64,000 nt of DNA, from contig NZ_CP110629.1 in NCBI RefSeq assembly GCF_026153455.1, positions 992,001-1,056,000 on the forward strand, given 5' to 3'. The position numbers and the translations under genes are program-made. This document shows positions 56,782-64,000 of this stretch, piece after piece (position 1 is the stretch's first letter; every line of letters starts with the position of its first letter). The DNA comes from Marinimicrobium sp. C6131. GTDB lineage: Bacteria; Pseudomonadota; Gammaproteobacteria; Pseudomonadales; Cellvibrionaceae. The notes under the pieces were generated by a model. It saw only the letters and a program-made list of their open reading frames with translations, ran no database searches and was not told the DNA's origin.

Positions 56782-58011
56782 TTAGAACCGCAGGCCCAAC
56801 TGCATGGAAGCACCGGCGGTATTTCCATCACCGGTAAAGCCGGCAATATCCACATTCACCACATTGAACGGTGAGAAGCCAACACCCACCGATACGGTGT
56901 CTTCCACGTTATCTTCCAGATCGCGCTGGAAGCCCACCCGCAATTGCGCCCAATTGAAAGCGTTCAGCTCGGCGCCGGCGCGAACAAACTGGGTGTCCTG
57001 CCCGGTGGCAAAGTTCGGGCTGGTGTTCAGATCGGCGGCAACCTCGGCGGTAAACCAGCTGCCCTCGTAACCAACGGCGGTCGTGGCGCGCGGCTTAATC
57101 TCCAGCGTGTCGCCGGGCACAATGGTCTCGTACTCATTGCTGATCAGGTTCGACACCGTCAGGGCGTAGCGCATGTCGCCGCACAGGTAAGTTGCCCCCA
57201 GGTCGACGTTCACATCGTCGGTTTCCACGGTGTACTGATCACCGTCGAAATCGTCCTCATCAAAATCGTCCACGGTGGAGGAGTACACAAACGTCATCAC
57301 GTGCATCCACTTCGGCGTCACCCCCAACAGCAGGCGCGAGTCTTCACCGGTCTCCAGACTCCTGGCCATCGCCAGGCCCACCTCGGACACCGCCGCACCA
57401 CGGCCCACACCGTAGGACTGCAGACCGGAGGGGTCGAAGTTGGTTTGACCGACAGACTCTTCGATGTATTGGTAATCTTCCTCGTTGATCACTGTTTGCA
57501 CGGCGGCCTCGACACGAGTTTTACCGACTACCGACAAAGACAGAAGATCATTGGGGATGGCCAGAACAAAACTGCCGCCAGCGCCAATGTTGGCGGTCTT
57601 GTCTGCAATATTCTCCAGGCGGCGAATAGCCTCCTGGGCTTCTTCTTCCATCAACTGCCGCGCTTCCTGCTCCGACGCCAGCGGATCATTGGGGTCAAAG
57701 CCACCAATCTCGTCGAAGTAGTCATAGGCCGTTTTTTCTTCCAGTTCATCCAGGTAATCAGCCAGATCTTCCAGGCCGTCGATCAGGTCGTCTTCGTCTT
57801 CACCCAGCACGCCGCCGTTGAAAACCAGGGCAAAGTCGTCTCGTCCCTCAAACTTGGCGCCCAGACTCGGGTTATAAACCACACCGTCGGCATAACCGCC
57901 GGTGGCGTAACCCGCCCCGGACATACCGGTCAAGCGTCCGTTGTAGTAGTCACCGGCAACAGCGACGCCGGAAGCGGCCATCAAGGCCATGCTGAGAAGC
58001 GTTTTTTTCAT
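56782..58011 (-). CDS. TraF-like outer-membrane protein
   Basis: A 409-residue exported protein with a clear signal (MKKTLLSMALMAASGVAVAG). The mature part opens GDYYNGRLTGMSGAGYATGG and shows long alternating beta-strand stretches ending in FSPFNVVNVDIAGF and the terminal ASMQLGLRF, typical of outer-membrane barrels. I place it in the family called conjugal transfer protein TraF (plasmid operon type), which is common on chromosomes and does not indicate a plasmid. An acidic segment (GEDEDDLIDGLEDLADYLDE) and DEDDFDGDQ could bind calcium. The gene stands alone, convergent with tmk. The role is unknown. Confidence 0.8.
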   Translation of the reverse strand: MKKTLLSMALMAASGVAVAGDYYNGRLTGMSGAGYATGGYADGVVYNPSLGAKFEGRDDFALVFNGGVLGEDEDDLIDGLEDLADYLDELEEKTAYDYFDEIGGFDPNDPLASEQEARQLMEEEAQEAIRRLENIADKTANIGAGGSFVLAIPNDLLSLSVVGKTRVEAAVQTVINEEDYQYIEESVGQTNFDPSGLQSYGVGRGAAVSEVGLAMARSLETGEDSRLLLGVTPKWMHVMTFVYSSTVDDFDEDDFDGDQYTVETDDVNVDLGATYLCGDMRYALTVSNLISNEYETIVPGDTLEIKPRATTAVGYEGSWFTAEVAADLNTSPNFATGQDTQFVRAGAELNAFNWAQLRVGFQRDLEDNVEDTVSVGVGFSPFNVVNVDIAGFTGDGNTAGASMQLGLRF

Positions 58012-58167
58012 TTTACAAACCTGTGAAGGAGAAACTGAGGGAAACGTAAAAAAATGTTAGTGGTTAAATTGTGACCCATTATATAAGCAGGTGCAATAAC
58101 CCATTTGGGTGTTATTAGAAAATGGTCTTGATCTTGCCTCGGGGAGAAGCTTTGGCAATAACAGCGG

Positions 58168-58794
58168 CTAAAAAGCGGGCGGTGACTCACAGTGCACGGG
58201 TGAACCGGTCTGCGGATGGCTAAATTCAATTGTGGTGGCGTGCAACAGCAGACGCTCCGAAGCGGCGAGATACCCCGGCGTCGCATACAGATTGTCCCCC
58301 AGAATCGGATGCCCCAACGCCTGCATATGCACCCGAAGCTGATGCGACCGCCCGGTCACCGGCTCCAACGCCACCCGCGTCACGTCCGCACCACGCTGCA
58401 GAACCCGATAACGCGTCAACGCCTTCTTGCCGTCAGTATAGTCAACTTTCTGTCGGGGTCGATTCGGCCAGTCACAGATCAACGGCAAATCCACCTCCCC
58501 CGTATCAGCCTCCACCACACCGCCGACCACCGCCGTATAACGCTTATGCACCGTCCGCTGCTCAAACTGCCGAGCCAGATGCTTCTGCGCCTCATACCCC
58601 AGCGGAATCAACACCAACCCCGACGTCGCCTGATCCAGCCGATGCACAATCCGGGCATTAGGGTAGGGCGCCAACAACCGATTGATCAGACAATCCTGCT
58701 TCTCCGGCCCACGCCCCGGCACCGTCAACAACCCGGCGGGCTTATTGACCACCAGCAGCGTATCGTCGGCATAGACAATCTCAGGAAGTACCAT
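58168..58794 (-). CDS. rluA: Ribosomal large-subunit / tRNA pseudouridine synthase A
   Basis: RluA makes pseudouridine in 23S rRNA and in some tRNAs. In about 208 residues it shows the catalytic motif IVHRLDQATSGL with Asp, VVNKPAGLLTVPGR, LPLICDWPNRPRQKVDY (a strong RluA hallmark) and the C-terminal VTGRSHQLRVHMQALGHPILGD. The start is uncertain: ATG at 58794 gives a normal N terminus, ATG at 58818 is an alternative. Neither has a good ribosome site. It is divergent from holB across a long-hairpin repeat. Confidence 0.88.
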   Translation of the reverse strand: MVLPEIVYADDTLLVVNKPAGLLTVPGRGPEKQDCLINRLLAPYPNARIVHRLDQATSGLVLIPLGYEAQKHLARQFEQRTVHKRYTAVVGGVVEADTGEVDLPLICDWPNRPRQKVDYTDGKKALTRYRVLQRGADVTRVALEPVTGRSHQLRVHMQALGHPILGDNLYATPGYLAASERLLLHATTIEFSHPQTGSPVHCESPPAF

Positions 58795-58849
58795 CGACCC
58801 CACCAAAAAAGGCGCCATTGTACCCCAGACGACCCGCACTGAGGTCCGT

Positions 58850-58945
58850 GGAGGGGAAGCCCTTTCAAGACCGTAAGCGGCGGGAATCCGCGCGTCGAGC
58901 CCCCAGGGATGGGTTCACGGCGTGTCTTGAAAGGGCTTCCCCTCC
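58850..58945 (-). repeat. Long-hairpin repeat, single copy 4
   Basis: Arms 58850-58870 and 58925-58945 pair over 21 bases, extendable outward with a G-T pair. The minus-strand core is conserved. Here the element is single and lies between divergent rluA and holB. GGACGTGATG (58952-58961) follows. Confidence 0.9.
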
Positions 58946-59033
58946 ATGGGCCGGACGTGATGGAGCAACCGCTGGGCAACCACCAACCCGAACGCGTACA
59001 ATACCGCCAAACTTCAACCGAAACCGACGCCCC

Positions 59034-60047
59034 ATGTCCGAACACTTCCCGGCCCTGCCATACCCCTGGCAAAAAGAACCCTGGCAACGCCTCAACCGCC
59101 AAATCAGCGAAGGCCAACTGCCACACGCCCTCATGTTCGCCGGCCCCCCAGGCATCGGCAAAGCCCACCTGGCCACCGCACTCGCCCAGCGGCTCCTGTG
59201 CCAGACACCCCAGCAAGACACCGCCTGCGGCAAATGCCACAGCTGCGGCCTGCTCAAAGCCCAGACCCACCCCGACCTCACCGTGCTGCAACCGGAAGAG
59301 CCAGGCAAAGCCATCAAAATCGACGCTATCCGCGAACTCACCCAGACCCTGGGCACCACCGCCCAACAGGGCGGCTACAAAGTCGTCATCCTAGAGCCGG
59401 CCGAAGCCATGAACGCCAACTCCGCCAACGCCCTGCTCAAAACCCTGGAAGAGCCCGCTGACGACACCGTGTTGATCCTCATCAGCCATACCCCCAGCGC
59501 CGTGCTGCCCACCATCCGCAGCCGCTGCCAACTGCGCAGCTTCGCCATCCCGCCCCAGGCCCAGGTCCTGAACTGGCTCAACCCCCTGGTCTCCGGCAGC
59601 GGCTTCGAACCCGAAGCCCTGCTCGAACTGGGCCGAGGCGCACCCCTGCACGCCCTGGCCCTACTCGAAGGCGACGCCCTCGAACAACGCCGACAGCGCG
59701 AAAAAGACTTCATCAGACTCTGCGACCAGCAGCTTACCGCCATCCAGCTCGCCGACCAATGGCAAAAAGGCGACGTCGGCGAAGCCATCGAATGGCTTCT
59801 CATCTGGCTCTACGACCTGGCCCGATGGCAAGCCGGCGCCGACGTCTCCACCTTCAAACCGCTGCCGGATCACCTCCAACACCAATTCCAGCGCATCCCC
59901 CCGGCGCTTCTACACCGGTACCTGGAAAAACTCCTCACCGTCAAAAGCCAATGGCTCAGCGGCGCCAACCCCAACAAACAGCTACTATTGGAAGAGTTGT
60001 TGCTCGATTGGGGTGTCGTGATGCGGCAGGCGATGAGGGCGGCGTAG
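59034..60047 (+). CDS. holB: DNA polymerase III delta-prime subunit
   Basis: A 337-residue clamp-loader subunit. The AAA+ fold shows the pseudo-P-loop FAGPPGIGKAHLATALA, a zinc module with Cys at TACGKCHSCGLLKAQTH, EPAEAMNANSANALLKTLEEP (sensor and SRC region, with later IRSRCQLR) and a C-terminal oligomerisation domain. The start ATG at 59034 is preceded by an A-rich stretch rather than a strong GGAG; frames extending upstream run through the repeat. It is normally next to tmk and pilZ. Here it lies between repeat copy 4 and the IS element. Confidence 0.94.
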   Translation: MSEHFPALPYPWQKEPWQRLNRQISEGQLPHALMFAGPPGIGKAHLATALAQRLLCQTPQQDTACGKCHSCGLLKAQTHPDLTVLQPEEPGKAIKIDAIRELTQTLGTTAQQGGYKVVILEPAEAMNANSANALLKTLEEPADDTVLILISHTPSAVLPTIRSRCQLRSFAIPPQAQVLNWLNPLVSGSGFEPEALLELGRGAPLHALALLEGDALEQRRQREKDFIRLCDQQLTAIQLADQWQKGDVGEAIEWLLIWLYDLARWQAGADVSTFKPLPDHLQHQFQRIPPALLHRYLEKLLTVKSQWLSGANPNKQLLLEELLLDWGVVMRQAMRAA

Positions 60048-60053
60048 AATTTG

Positions 60054-60115
60054 GGTTACGGCGGATGCGCTTCGCTTATCCGCCCTACACGACCTGCCGT
60101 AGTATGCGTAGGGCG
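60054..60115. repeat. REP/BIME, left half, interrupted by the IS element
   Basis: GGTTACGGCGGATGCGCTTC with its partner TTATCCGCCCTAC, then GCGTAGGGCG, which stops at the IS end. The missing continuation (CGGATAAGCGCGAAGCG) is found at 61542 after the IS. Confidence 0.88.
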
Positions 60116-60120
60116 ATGAG

Positions 60121-60208
60121 ATGGTCTCCTCCCCTCCTAATCGGCGTCGCGATGCGCCAAGATAGGGGAGGAATAAGTTCCTATCTGAGATGAGTGGGAG
60201 GAGACCAT
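60121..60208 (+). promoter_or_regulatory. Left-end hairpin that can hide the transposase ribosome site
   Basis: ATGGTCTCCTCCC (60121-60133) is fully complementary to GGGAGGAGACCAT (60196-60208). The latter contains the ribosome site GGGAGGAG and the first two bases of the ATG. In a transcript entering from outside, the stem would cover the start. A competing inner stem CCTCCCC/GGGGAGG also exists. Confidence 0.6.
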
Positions 60209-61241
60209 GGCAAAGCTTACAACGATTGGCATTGACCTCGCAAAGAATGAGTTTGCAGTGTACGGACTGGGCCCGAATGGCCAGTGCGGGTGGAGGCGCA
60301 AATTGCGCCGCAAGCAACTGCTTAATCAGATGGCAAAGCTGGCCCCTTGCAAGGTAGCCATGGAAGCCTGCGCCAGCGCCCATTACTGGGGGCGCAAGCT
60401 ACAGGCACTGGGGCACGAAGTGAAGCTGCTGCCGGCCCAGCATGTGAAGGCGTATCTGCGGGGCCAGAAGAACGACTACAACGATGCCCAGGCGATCGCC
60501 GAGGCCTGTGAGCACGGACGAATCCGCCCGGTGGCGATCAAGAGTATCGAGCAGCAGGATGAGCAGATGCTGCACAAGCTGCGCCGCAGCGTGATCGCTG
60601 AGCGCACCCGGATGGGCAACCGGCTGCGAGGCTTGCTCGCCGAGTACGGTGTCATCATCCCTGAGGGGATAGCGGCCCTGCGCCGGGAACTGCCCCTGGC
60701 GCTGGAGGATGCCGAGAACGAGTTGAGCCCACGGGCTCGGCAGTTGCTGCACCGTCAGTATCAGCGCTTCCTGGAGGTAGAAGAGGAGTTGGCCTGGTAT
60801 GACCAGGAGGTGAAGCGACAGGCCAAAGCCGATGAGGTCTGCCAACGCCTGGATGCGCTGCCGGGTGTTGGCCCGGTGGTAGCCAGCCAGCTCAAAGGCT
60901 GGATGGGCGATGGCCAGCAGTTCGGCCGGGGGCGGGATGCCTCGGCGGCACTGGGGGTAATACCGAGACAGAACAGCACCGGTGGCAAGGAGGTCCTTCT
61001 GGGGATCAGCAAACGGGGTGATCCCTATGTGCGGGCGCAGGTGATCCACGGAGCTCGGGCGGTGGTGTCACGAGCGGACCAGAAAAGCGACCCGCTCAGC
61101 CGCTGGATCCAGCGCATCAAGGCCGAGCGGGGGTTCAACAAAGCCACCGTAGCGCTGGCCAACAAGTTAGTCCGCATGGCCTGGGTGATCATCGCCCGAG
61201 GCGAGCGGTACCGGCCGATCGAGGAGCGAATGGCCGGATAA
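60207..61241 (+). CDS. IS110-family transposase (DEDD, Transposase_20)
   Basis: A 344-residue transposase of the RuvC-like DEDD type. The N-terminal domain has the first Asp in TTIGIDLAKNEFAV, Glu in VAMEACASAHYWG, and QKNDYNDAQAIAEA with the last two Asp. A helical middle (about 130-230) joins the C-terminal Transposase_20 domain, which has LDALPGVGPVVASQL, DASAALGVIPRQNSTGGKEV and the conserved serine region KRGDPYVRAQVIHGARAVV. GGGAGGAG precedes the ATG. The protein works with a guide RNA in this family. All expected parts are present, so activity is plausible. Confidence 0.95.
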   Translation: MAKLTTIGIDLAKNEFAVYGLGPNGQCGWRRKLRRKQLLNQMAKLAPCKVAMEACASAHYWGRKLQALGHEVKLLPAQHVKAYLRGQKNDYNDAQAIAEACEHGRIRPVAIKSIEQQDEQMLHKLRRSVIAERTRMGNRLRGLLAEYGVIIPEGIAALRRELPLALEDAENELSPRARQLLHRQYQRFLEVEEELAWYDQEVKRQAKADEVCQRLDALPGVGPVVASQLKGWMGDGQQFGRGRDASAALGVIPRQNSTGGKEVLLGISKRGDPYVRAQVIHGARAVVSRADQKSDPLSRWIQRIKAERGFNKATVALANKLVRMAWVIIARGERYRPIEERMAG

Positions 61242-61524
61242 GTTAATCAGGGAGCGAGTGGAATAGACAAACGAGGCGACGTAGATAGTTACGGAGGTAA
61301 ACCTTCCCTCAGGTTGCGAGGGTCACAGCGATCGATGGCATAACAGGTCAGACCGGCCTGCCGAAAACCTGACTTATCCGAGGGCCCCAAAGGCCGTTAG
61401 GGCGATGAGGACGGCAGGCGCGCATCTTCCATCAAGGCCAGAGGCGACAAAGCCGCCTCGTTCAACAGGCCGGATATACGGGAGCCAACCTGTCCCTGAC
61501 ATCGAGCACTGAGACCTTGCAAAC
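61242..61524 (+). ncRNA. Candidate guide (bridge/seek) RNA region of the IS
   Basis: The 283 bases between the transposase stop and the right IR contain no reading frame of note. They hold several hairpins, including GGGCC/GGCC at about 61382-61395. Four stretches match element junctions. TAGGGCGATGAG (61398-61409) equals the left junction 60109-60120. CTTATCCG (61373-61380) is complementary to the right flank CGGATAAG. ATATACGG (61474-61481) equals the right junction. CATCG (61500-61504) is complementary to CGATG at the left end. RNA borders and strand are not determined. Confidence 0.6.
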
Positions 61525-61541
61525 GGGGAGGAGACCATATA

Positions 61542-61574
61542 CGGATAAGCGCGAAGCGCGCATCCGCCGTAACC
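61542..61574. repeat. REP/BIME, right half, interrupted by the IS element
   Basis: CGGATAAGCGCGAAGCGCGC and CATCCGCCGTAACC continue the REP that stops at 60115. CG is shared by both junctions. Confidence 0.88.
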
Positions 61575-61610
61575 AACCCCAACCAGCGCGACGTATGGCA
61601 CTGAGGGCTG

Positions 61611-61766
61611 CGGAGGGGGTGAACCTTTCCAAGACCGTAAGCGGCGGGACTCCGCGCGTCGAGCCCCCCATGGACGCCCCACACGGATGTGGGAAGTGTC
61701 CCGGAGCGCCGGGAGCGCGAAGGGGGGCCGGGTTTACGGCGTGTCTTGAAAAGGCTTCCCCCTCCG
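61611..61766 (-). repeat. Long-hairpin repeat, copy 5, decayed
   Basis: Arms 61611-61634 and 61744-61766 match imperfectly (a shift and several mismatches), unlike the other copies. The core GAGCCCCCC and GGGTTTACGGCGTGTC is present, but about 60 bases are inserted between the boxes. ATGGCACTGAGGG precedes the arm. The stretch 61575-61853 between REP and pilZ holds nothing else. Confidence 0.8.
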
Positions 61767-61853
61767 AGGCCCGGACCCAACTCAAGCACCTTATCTGGAC
61801 ACCAAGGTACGAATCCATTACTGTTTCACCAAAATCCAACACCGGAGCAGAGT

Positions 61854-62204
61854 ATGCACGCACTTGGCGGTGCCCGAAACGGGATACTTTCTCTCACCAT
61901 CAAAGACAAAGCCGTGCTCTACGCGGCCTACATGCCCTTCGTCAAAAACGGCGGCCTGTTCATCCCCACCGGCAAAAGCTACAAACTGGGCGATGAAGTC
62001 TTCATGCTCCTCAACCTCATGGACGAACCCGAAAAAATCCCCGTCGCCGGCAAAGTCGTCTGGGTCACCCCAAAAGGCGCCCAAGGCAACCGCGCCGCCG
62101 GCATAGGCGTCCAATTCAGCGACCAGGACAACACCGCCGTCAACAAAATCGAAACCTACCTCGCCGGCTCCCTCGAGTCCGAGAGGCCGACGCATACCAT
62201 GTAG
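61854..62204 (+). CDS. pilZ: PilZ domain protein (type IV pilus assembly type)
   Basis: A 116-residue PilZ-type protein, normally found after holB and before tatD and needed for type IV pilus assembly. Visible are GGLFIPTGKSYKLGDEVFML, KIPVAGKVVWVTPKGAQGNR and AAGIGVQFSD. The classical RxxxR and DxSxxG cyclic-di-GMP motifs are not obvious, as is usual for the pilus-assembly branch that does not bind it. ATG 61854 has GGAG about seven bases upstream. Its usual neighbour holB is here displaced by the IS. No other pilus gene is in the window. Confidence 0.9.
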   Translation: MHALGGARNGILSLTIKDKAVLYAAYMPFVKNGGLFIPTGKSYKLGDEVFMLLNLMDEPEKIPVAGKVVWVTPKGAQGNRAAGIGVQFSDQDNTAVNKIETYLAGSLESERPTHTM

Positions 62205-62221
62205 TGTATGCGTCGAGGTTG

Positions 62222-62317
62222 GGTTACGGCGGATGCGGCCTCTGGCCTTATCCGCCCTACGCAAACCACGGCCGCTCGCGTAGGGCGGATAAGCGCGAAG
62301 CGCGCATCCGCCGTAAC
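62222..62317. repeat. REP/BIME pair, locus 7
   Basis: GGTTACGGCGGATGCGGCC with TTATCCGCCCTACG, then GTAGGGCGGATAAGCGCGAA with CGCATCCGCCGTAAC. This complete BIME is the reference for what the IS interrupted at 60115. The stretch 62205-62425 between pilZ and tatD contains nothing else that I recognise. Confidence 0.9.
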
Positions 62318-62425
62318 GAACTCCAACATACCCAACCACCCGCATTAACCGGCACGACATACCCACCCCTGGTATGCGACAATCCCTCCCCAACATCCAT
62401 TCACCCGAATTTACGACCGACTGCA

Positions 62426-63205
62426 ATGCTGACCGACTCCCACTGCCACCTCGACCGCATCGACCTCAAACCCTACAACGGCGACCTCGACGCCGCCCTC
62501 GACGCCGCCAGAGAGCGGGGCATCCGGCAATTCCTGTGCATCGGCGTCAGCCTCGAAAACCGCGAAACCGTCGTCGACATCGCCCGCCAATACCCCGACG
62601 TCTACGCCTCCGTCGGCGTCCACCCCTGCGACGTCGAATCAGGCACCGCCACCGTCGAACAGCTGGTAGAGTGGGGCGGGGCACCCGAAGTCATCTGCCT
62701 GGGCGAAACCGGGCTCGACTACCACTATGCCGAGCAGACCAAAGAACTCCAACAGGAAAGCTTCGCCCTGCACCTCAAAGCCGGTGCCCAAGCAGGACTG
62801 CCCATCATCGTCCACACCCGCGAAGCCCGGGAAGACACCCTGGCCCTCATCCGCGAACACGGCAGCACCGAACACGCCGGCGTCCTCCACTGCTTCACCG
62901 AAACCTGGGACATGGCCAGCCAAGCCCTCGACCTCGGCTACTACATCTCCCTATCCGGCATCGTCACCTTCAACAGCGCCAAAGCCCTGCGCGAAGTGGC
63001 CAAACAGATCCCCCTCGACCGCCTGTTGGTCGAAACCGACTCCCCATACCTAGCGCCGGTCCCGCACCGGGGTAAATCCAACGAACCCCAATACGTACGC
63101 GAAGTGGCAGAGTTTGTCGCCGATCTCCGGGGAATGCCCGTAGAAAAGCTCGCGGAGCAGACCACCGAGAATTTCCATCGGTTGTTTCCGAAATCTCGAG
63201 GTTAG
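62426..63205 (+). CDS. tatD: TatD family metal-dependent hydrolase (YcfH-like)
   Basis: A 259-residue TIM-barrel metal hydrolase of the TatD family, thought to be a 3'-5' DNase. LTDSHCHLD gives the first two metal His, YASVGVHPCDV the next part, and CLGETGLDYHY the Glu. PIIVHTREAREDTLAL has the following His, VLHCFTETWDMA another, and LLVETDSPYLAPVPHRGKSN the Asp. The start is ATG at 62426; earlier starts would translate REP sequence. In the holB-pilZ-tatD block it matches YcfH of E. coli. The metal ligands look complete. Confidence 0.93.
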   Translation: MLTDSHCHLDRIDLKPYNGDLDAALDAARERGIRQFLCIGVSLENRETVVDIARQYPDVYASVGVHPCDVESGTATVEQLVEWGGAPEVICLGETGLDYHYAEQTKELQQESFALHLKAGAQAGLPIIVHTREAREDTLALIREHGSTEHAGVLHCFTETWDMASQALDLGYYISLSGIVTFNSAKALREVAKQIPLDRLLVETDSPYLAPVPHRGKSNEPQYVREVAEFVADLRGMPVEKLAEQTTENFHRLFPKSRG

Positions 63206-63313
63206 GCAACGGCGGATGCGCCTTCGGCTCCGAGGCGTCGGACCGATCCGCCCTACGCAAACCACGGCAGGTCGTGTAGGGCGGATAAGTGCGAAGCGCG
63301 CATCCGCCGCTAC
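63206..63313. repeat. REP/BIME pair, locus 8
   Basis: GCAACGGCGGATGCGCCTTC, GGACCGATCCGCCCTACGC, then GTAGGGCGGATAAGTGCGA with CGCATCCGCCGCTACC. It lies between tatD and the dUTPase gene. Confidence 0.87.
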
Positions 63314-63380
63314 CGGGCTCCGTCAACGCTCCAAACAATCAATGTATAATGCCGCCACAAAAACCAACCGGAGACACCTG

Positions 63381-64000
63381 ATGCCCCGCACCCAACAACT
63401 GATGATCATGCTCGACCTGCAAGACAGCATGAACACCAAAGTCCACCCGGAATGGCGCTCCCAGCAATTCGAATTCTACCGCGCCATCTGGATCGAATGC
63501 GCGGAGCTGCTCGAACACTACGGCTGGAAATGGTGGAAAAAACAGACCCCCGACACCGACCAGGTCGCCCTCGAACTCATCGACATCTGGCACTTCGGCC
63601 TCAGCATCCTCCTGCAAAACAGCGACGACCTCGACGCACTGGCCGCCGACATCGACCAACAGCTCAACGTGAGTACCGACGAACCCGACTTCCGCCTCGA
63701 CCTCGAAGCCTTCGCCGGCGCCACACTGGCCGACCGCGAATTCCACATCGACAAATTCGGCCGCCTCATGGCCGGCGTCGACATGAGCTTCGAAGACCTC
63801 TACCGGGGCTATGTCGGCAAAAACGTCCTCAACTTCTTCCGGCAGGACCACGGCTACAAAGACGGCAGCTACCGCAAACACTGGCAGGACGGCCGGGAAG
63901 ACAACGAGCACCTGGTGGAAGTGGTGCGGGAACTGGATGCGGGGAGTCCCAGCTTCAAAGATGACCTTTACCAGGCGCTGGTAGCGCGGTACCGCCACAC
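63381..64000 (+). CDS. Dimeric dUTPase (all-alpha NTP-PPase superfamily), 3' end outside window
   Basis: 206 residues are visible and the frame runs off the window. The helical protein resembles dimeric dUTPases, which hydrolyse dUTP to dUMP and keep uracil out of DNA. Signs are LQDSMNTKVHPEWRSQ, RAIWIECAELLEHYGWKWW (E-x2-x-E type metal site), QVALELIDIWHFGLSILL with the ExxD motif, and KNVLNFFRQDHGYKDGSYRK. The start ATG at 63381 has CGGAG seven bases upstream. The reaction is inferred from the family as I remember it. The remaining C terminus is probably short. The nearby tmk is in the same nucleotide pathway, but not in the same operon. Confidence 0.82.
   Translation, partial: MPRTQQLMIMLDLQDSMNTKVHPEWRSQQFEFYRAIWIECAELLEHYGWKWWKKQTPDTDQVALELIDIWHFGLSILLQNSDDLDALAADIDQQLNVSTDEPDFRLDLEAFAGATLADREFHIDKFGRLMAGVDMSFEDLYRGYVGKNVLNFFRQDHGYKDGSYRKHWQDGREDNEHLVEVVRELDAGSPSFKDDLYQALVARYRH

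Larger units (their letters stand above)
60116..61543 (+). mobile_element. IS110-family insertion sequence (IS1111-like)
   Basis: A 1428-bp element holds one transposase gene (60207-61241) and 283 bases of non-coding right end. Left IR ATGGTCTCCTCCCC (60121-60134) and right IR GGGGAGGAGACCAT (61525-61538) are a perfect 14-bp pair set in by about five bases from the ends. The dinucleotide CG occurs at both junctions. Removing the element restores the REP sequence TAGGGCGGATAAGCG. Such subterminal IRs and REP targets fit the IS1111 branch of IS110. There is no sign of frameshift, so the element looks intact. Confidence 0.9.

Noticed and set aside
56782..58011. TraF-like annotation as sign of a conjugative element
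   Set aside because: No other transfer gene is present and this family is common on chromosomes of marine gammaproteobacteria.
63339..63998. 219-residue antisense frame at the right edge
   Set aside because: The plus-strand dUTPase frame with ribosome site and family motifs explains this region.

Overview
The window looks like chromosomal DNA of a heterotrophic, Gram-negative gammaproteobacterium. Lipid A synthesis (lpxH), tRNA and DNA metabolism genes (trmA, rluA, tmk, holB) and the order nadK - phosphatase - rhomboid - yeaC - pepN all point that way. Base composition is GC-rich, and protein similarity in my memory is closest to marine Cellvibrionales-type bacteria. The genus is inference only. 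Most of the sequence is ordinary housekeeping DNA without prophage, CRISPR or plasmid genes.

Layout. 1-1.1 kb: 3' part of a manC (GDP-mannose synthesis). 1.7-3.4 kb: rpsA. 3.6-6.9 kb: an ATP-grasp ligase and an unrecognised protein with a possible Cys-His-Asn triad. 7.1-8.8 kb: a small secreted protein and a class 3 lipase. 9.0-12.7 kb: metH (minus). 12.9-19.3 kb: a mannose operon (two GT4-type glycosyltransferases, a GH130 phosphorylase, a second manC). 19.5 kb: nfuA. 20.2-24.7 kb: MacA/MacB/TolC-like export operon. 24.7-27.2 kb: an epimerase-SPW-VKOR fusion protein. 27.4 kb: aroF. 29-35.3 kb: AddA/AddB-like helicase-nuclease pair. 35.5-38.1 kb: GGDEF-EAL protein. 38-42.4 kb: murI, rmuC, DUF2489, trmA. 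42.4-44.8 kb: sensor kinase plus lipoprotein. 45 kb: tRNA-Val and tRNA-Asp followed by a structured tRNA-derived element and a tiny acidic ORF. 45.8-54.7 kb: coiled-coil protein, cNMP-rhodanese protein, nadK, phosphatase, rhomboid, yeaC, pepN. 54.8-64 kb: lpxH, ppiB, tmk, TraF-like outer-membrane protein, rluA, holB, an IS110-family element, pilZ, tatD and the start of a dimeric dUTPase.

Two families of interspersed repeats run through the intergenic spaces. One is REP/BIME-like, at eight loci. The other is a striking set of eight long hairpins with a conserved core and locus-specific arms that stay self-complementary. The IS110-family element has inserted cleanly into a REP. Its non-coding 3' part carries short stretches that match the target halves and its own right end, as expected for a guide (bridge/seek) RNA.

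Cooperation between genes. ManC makes GDP-mannose, the GT4 enzymes probably use it, and GH130 would release mannose-1-phosphate, which is the ManC substrate. MacA-MacB-TolC-like form one tripartite exporter. AddA/B-like proteins form a recombination nuclease. The tmk-holB-pilZ-tatD block, normally compact, is here spread out by inserted genes, repeats and the IS.
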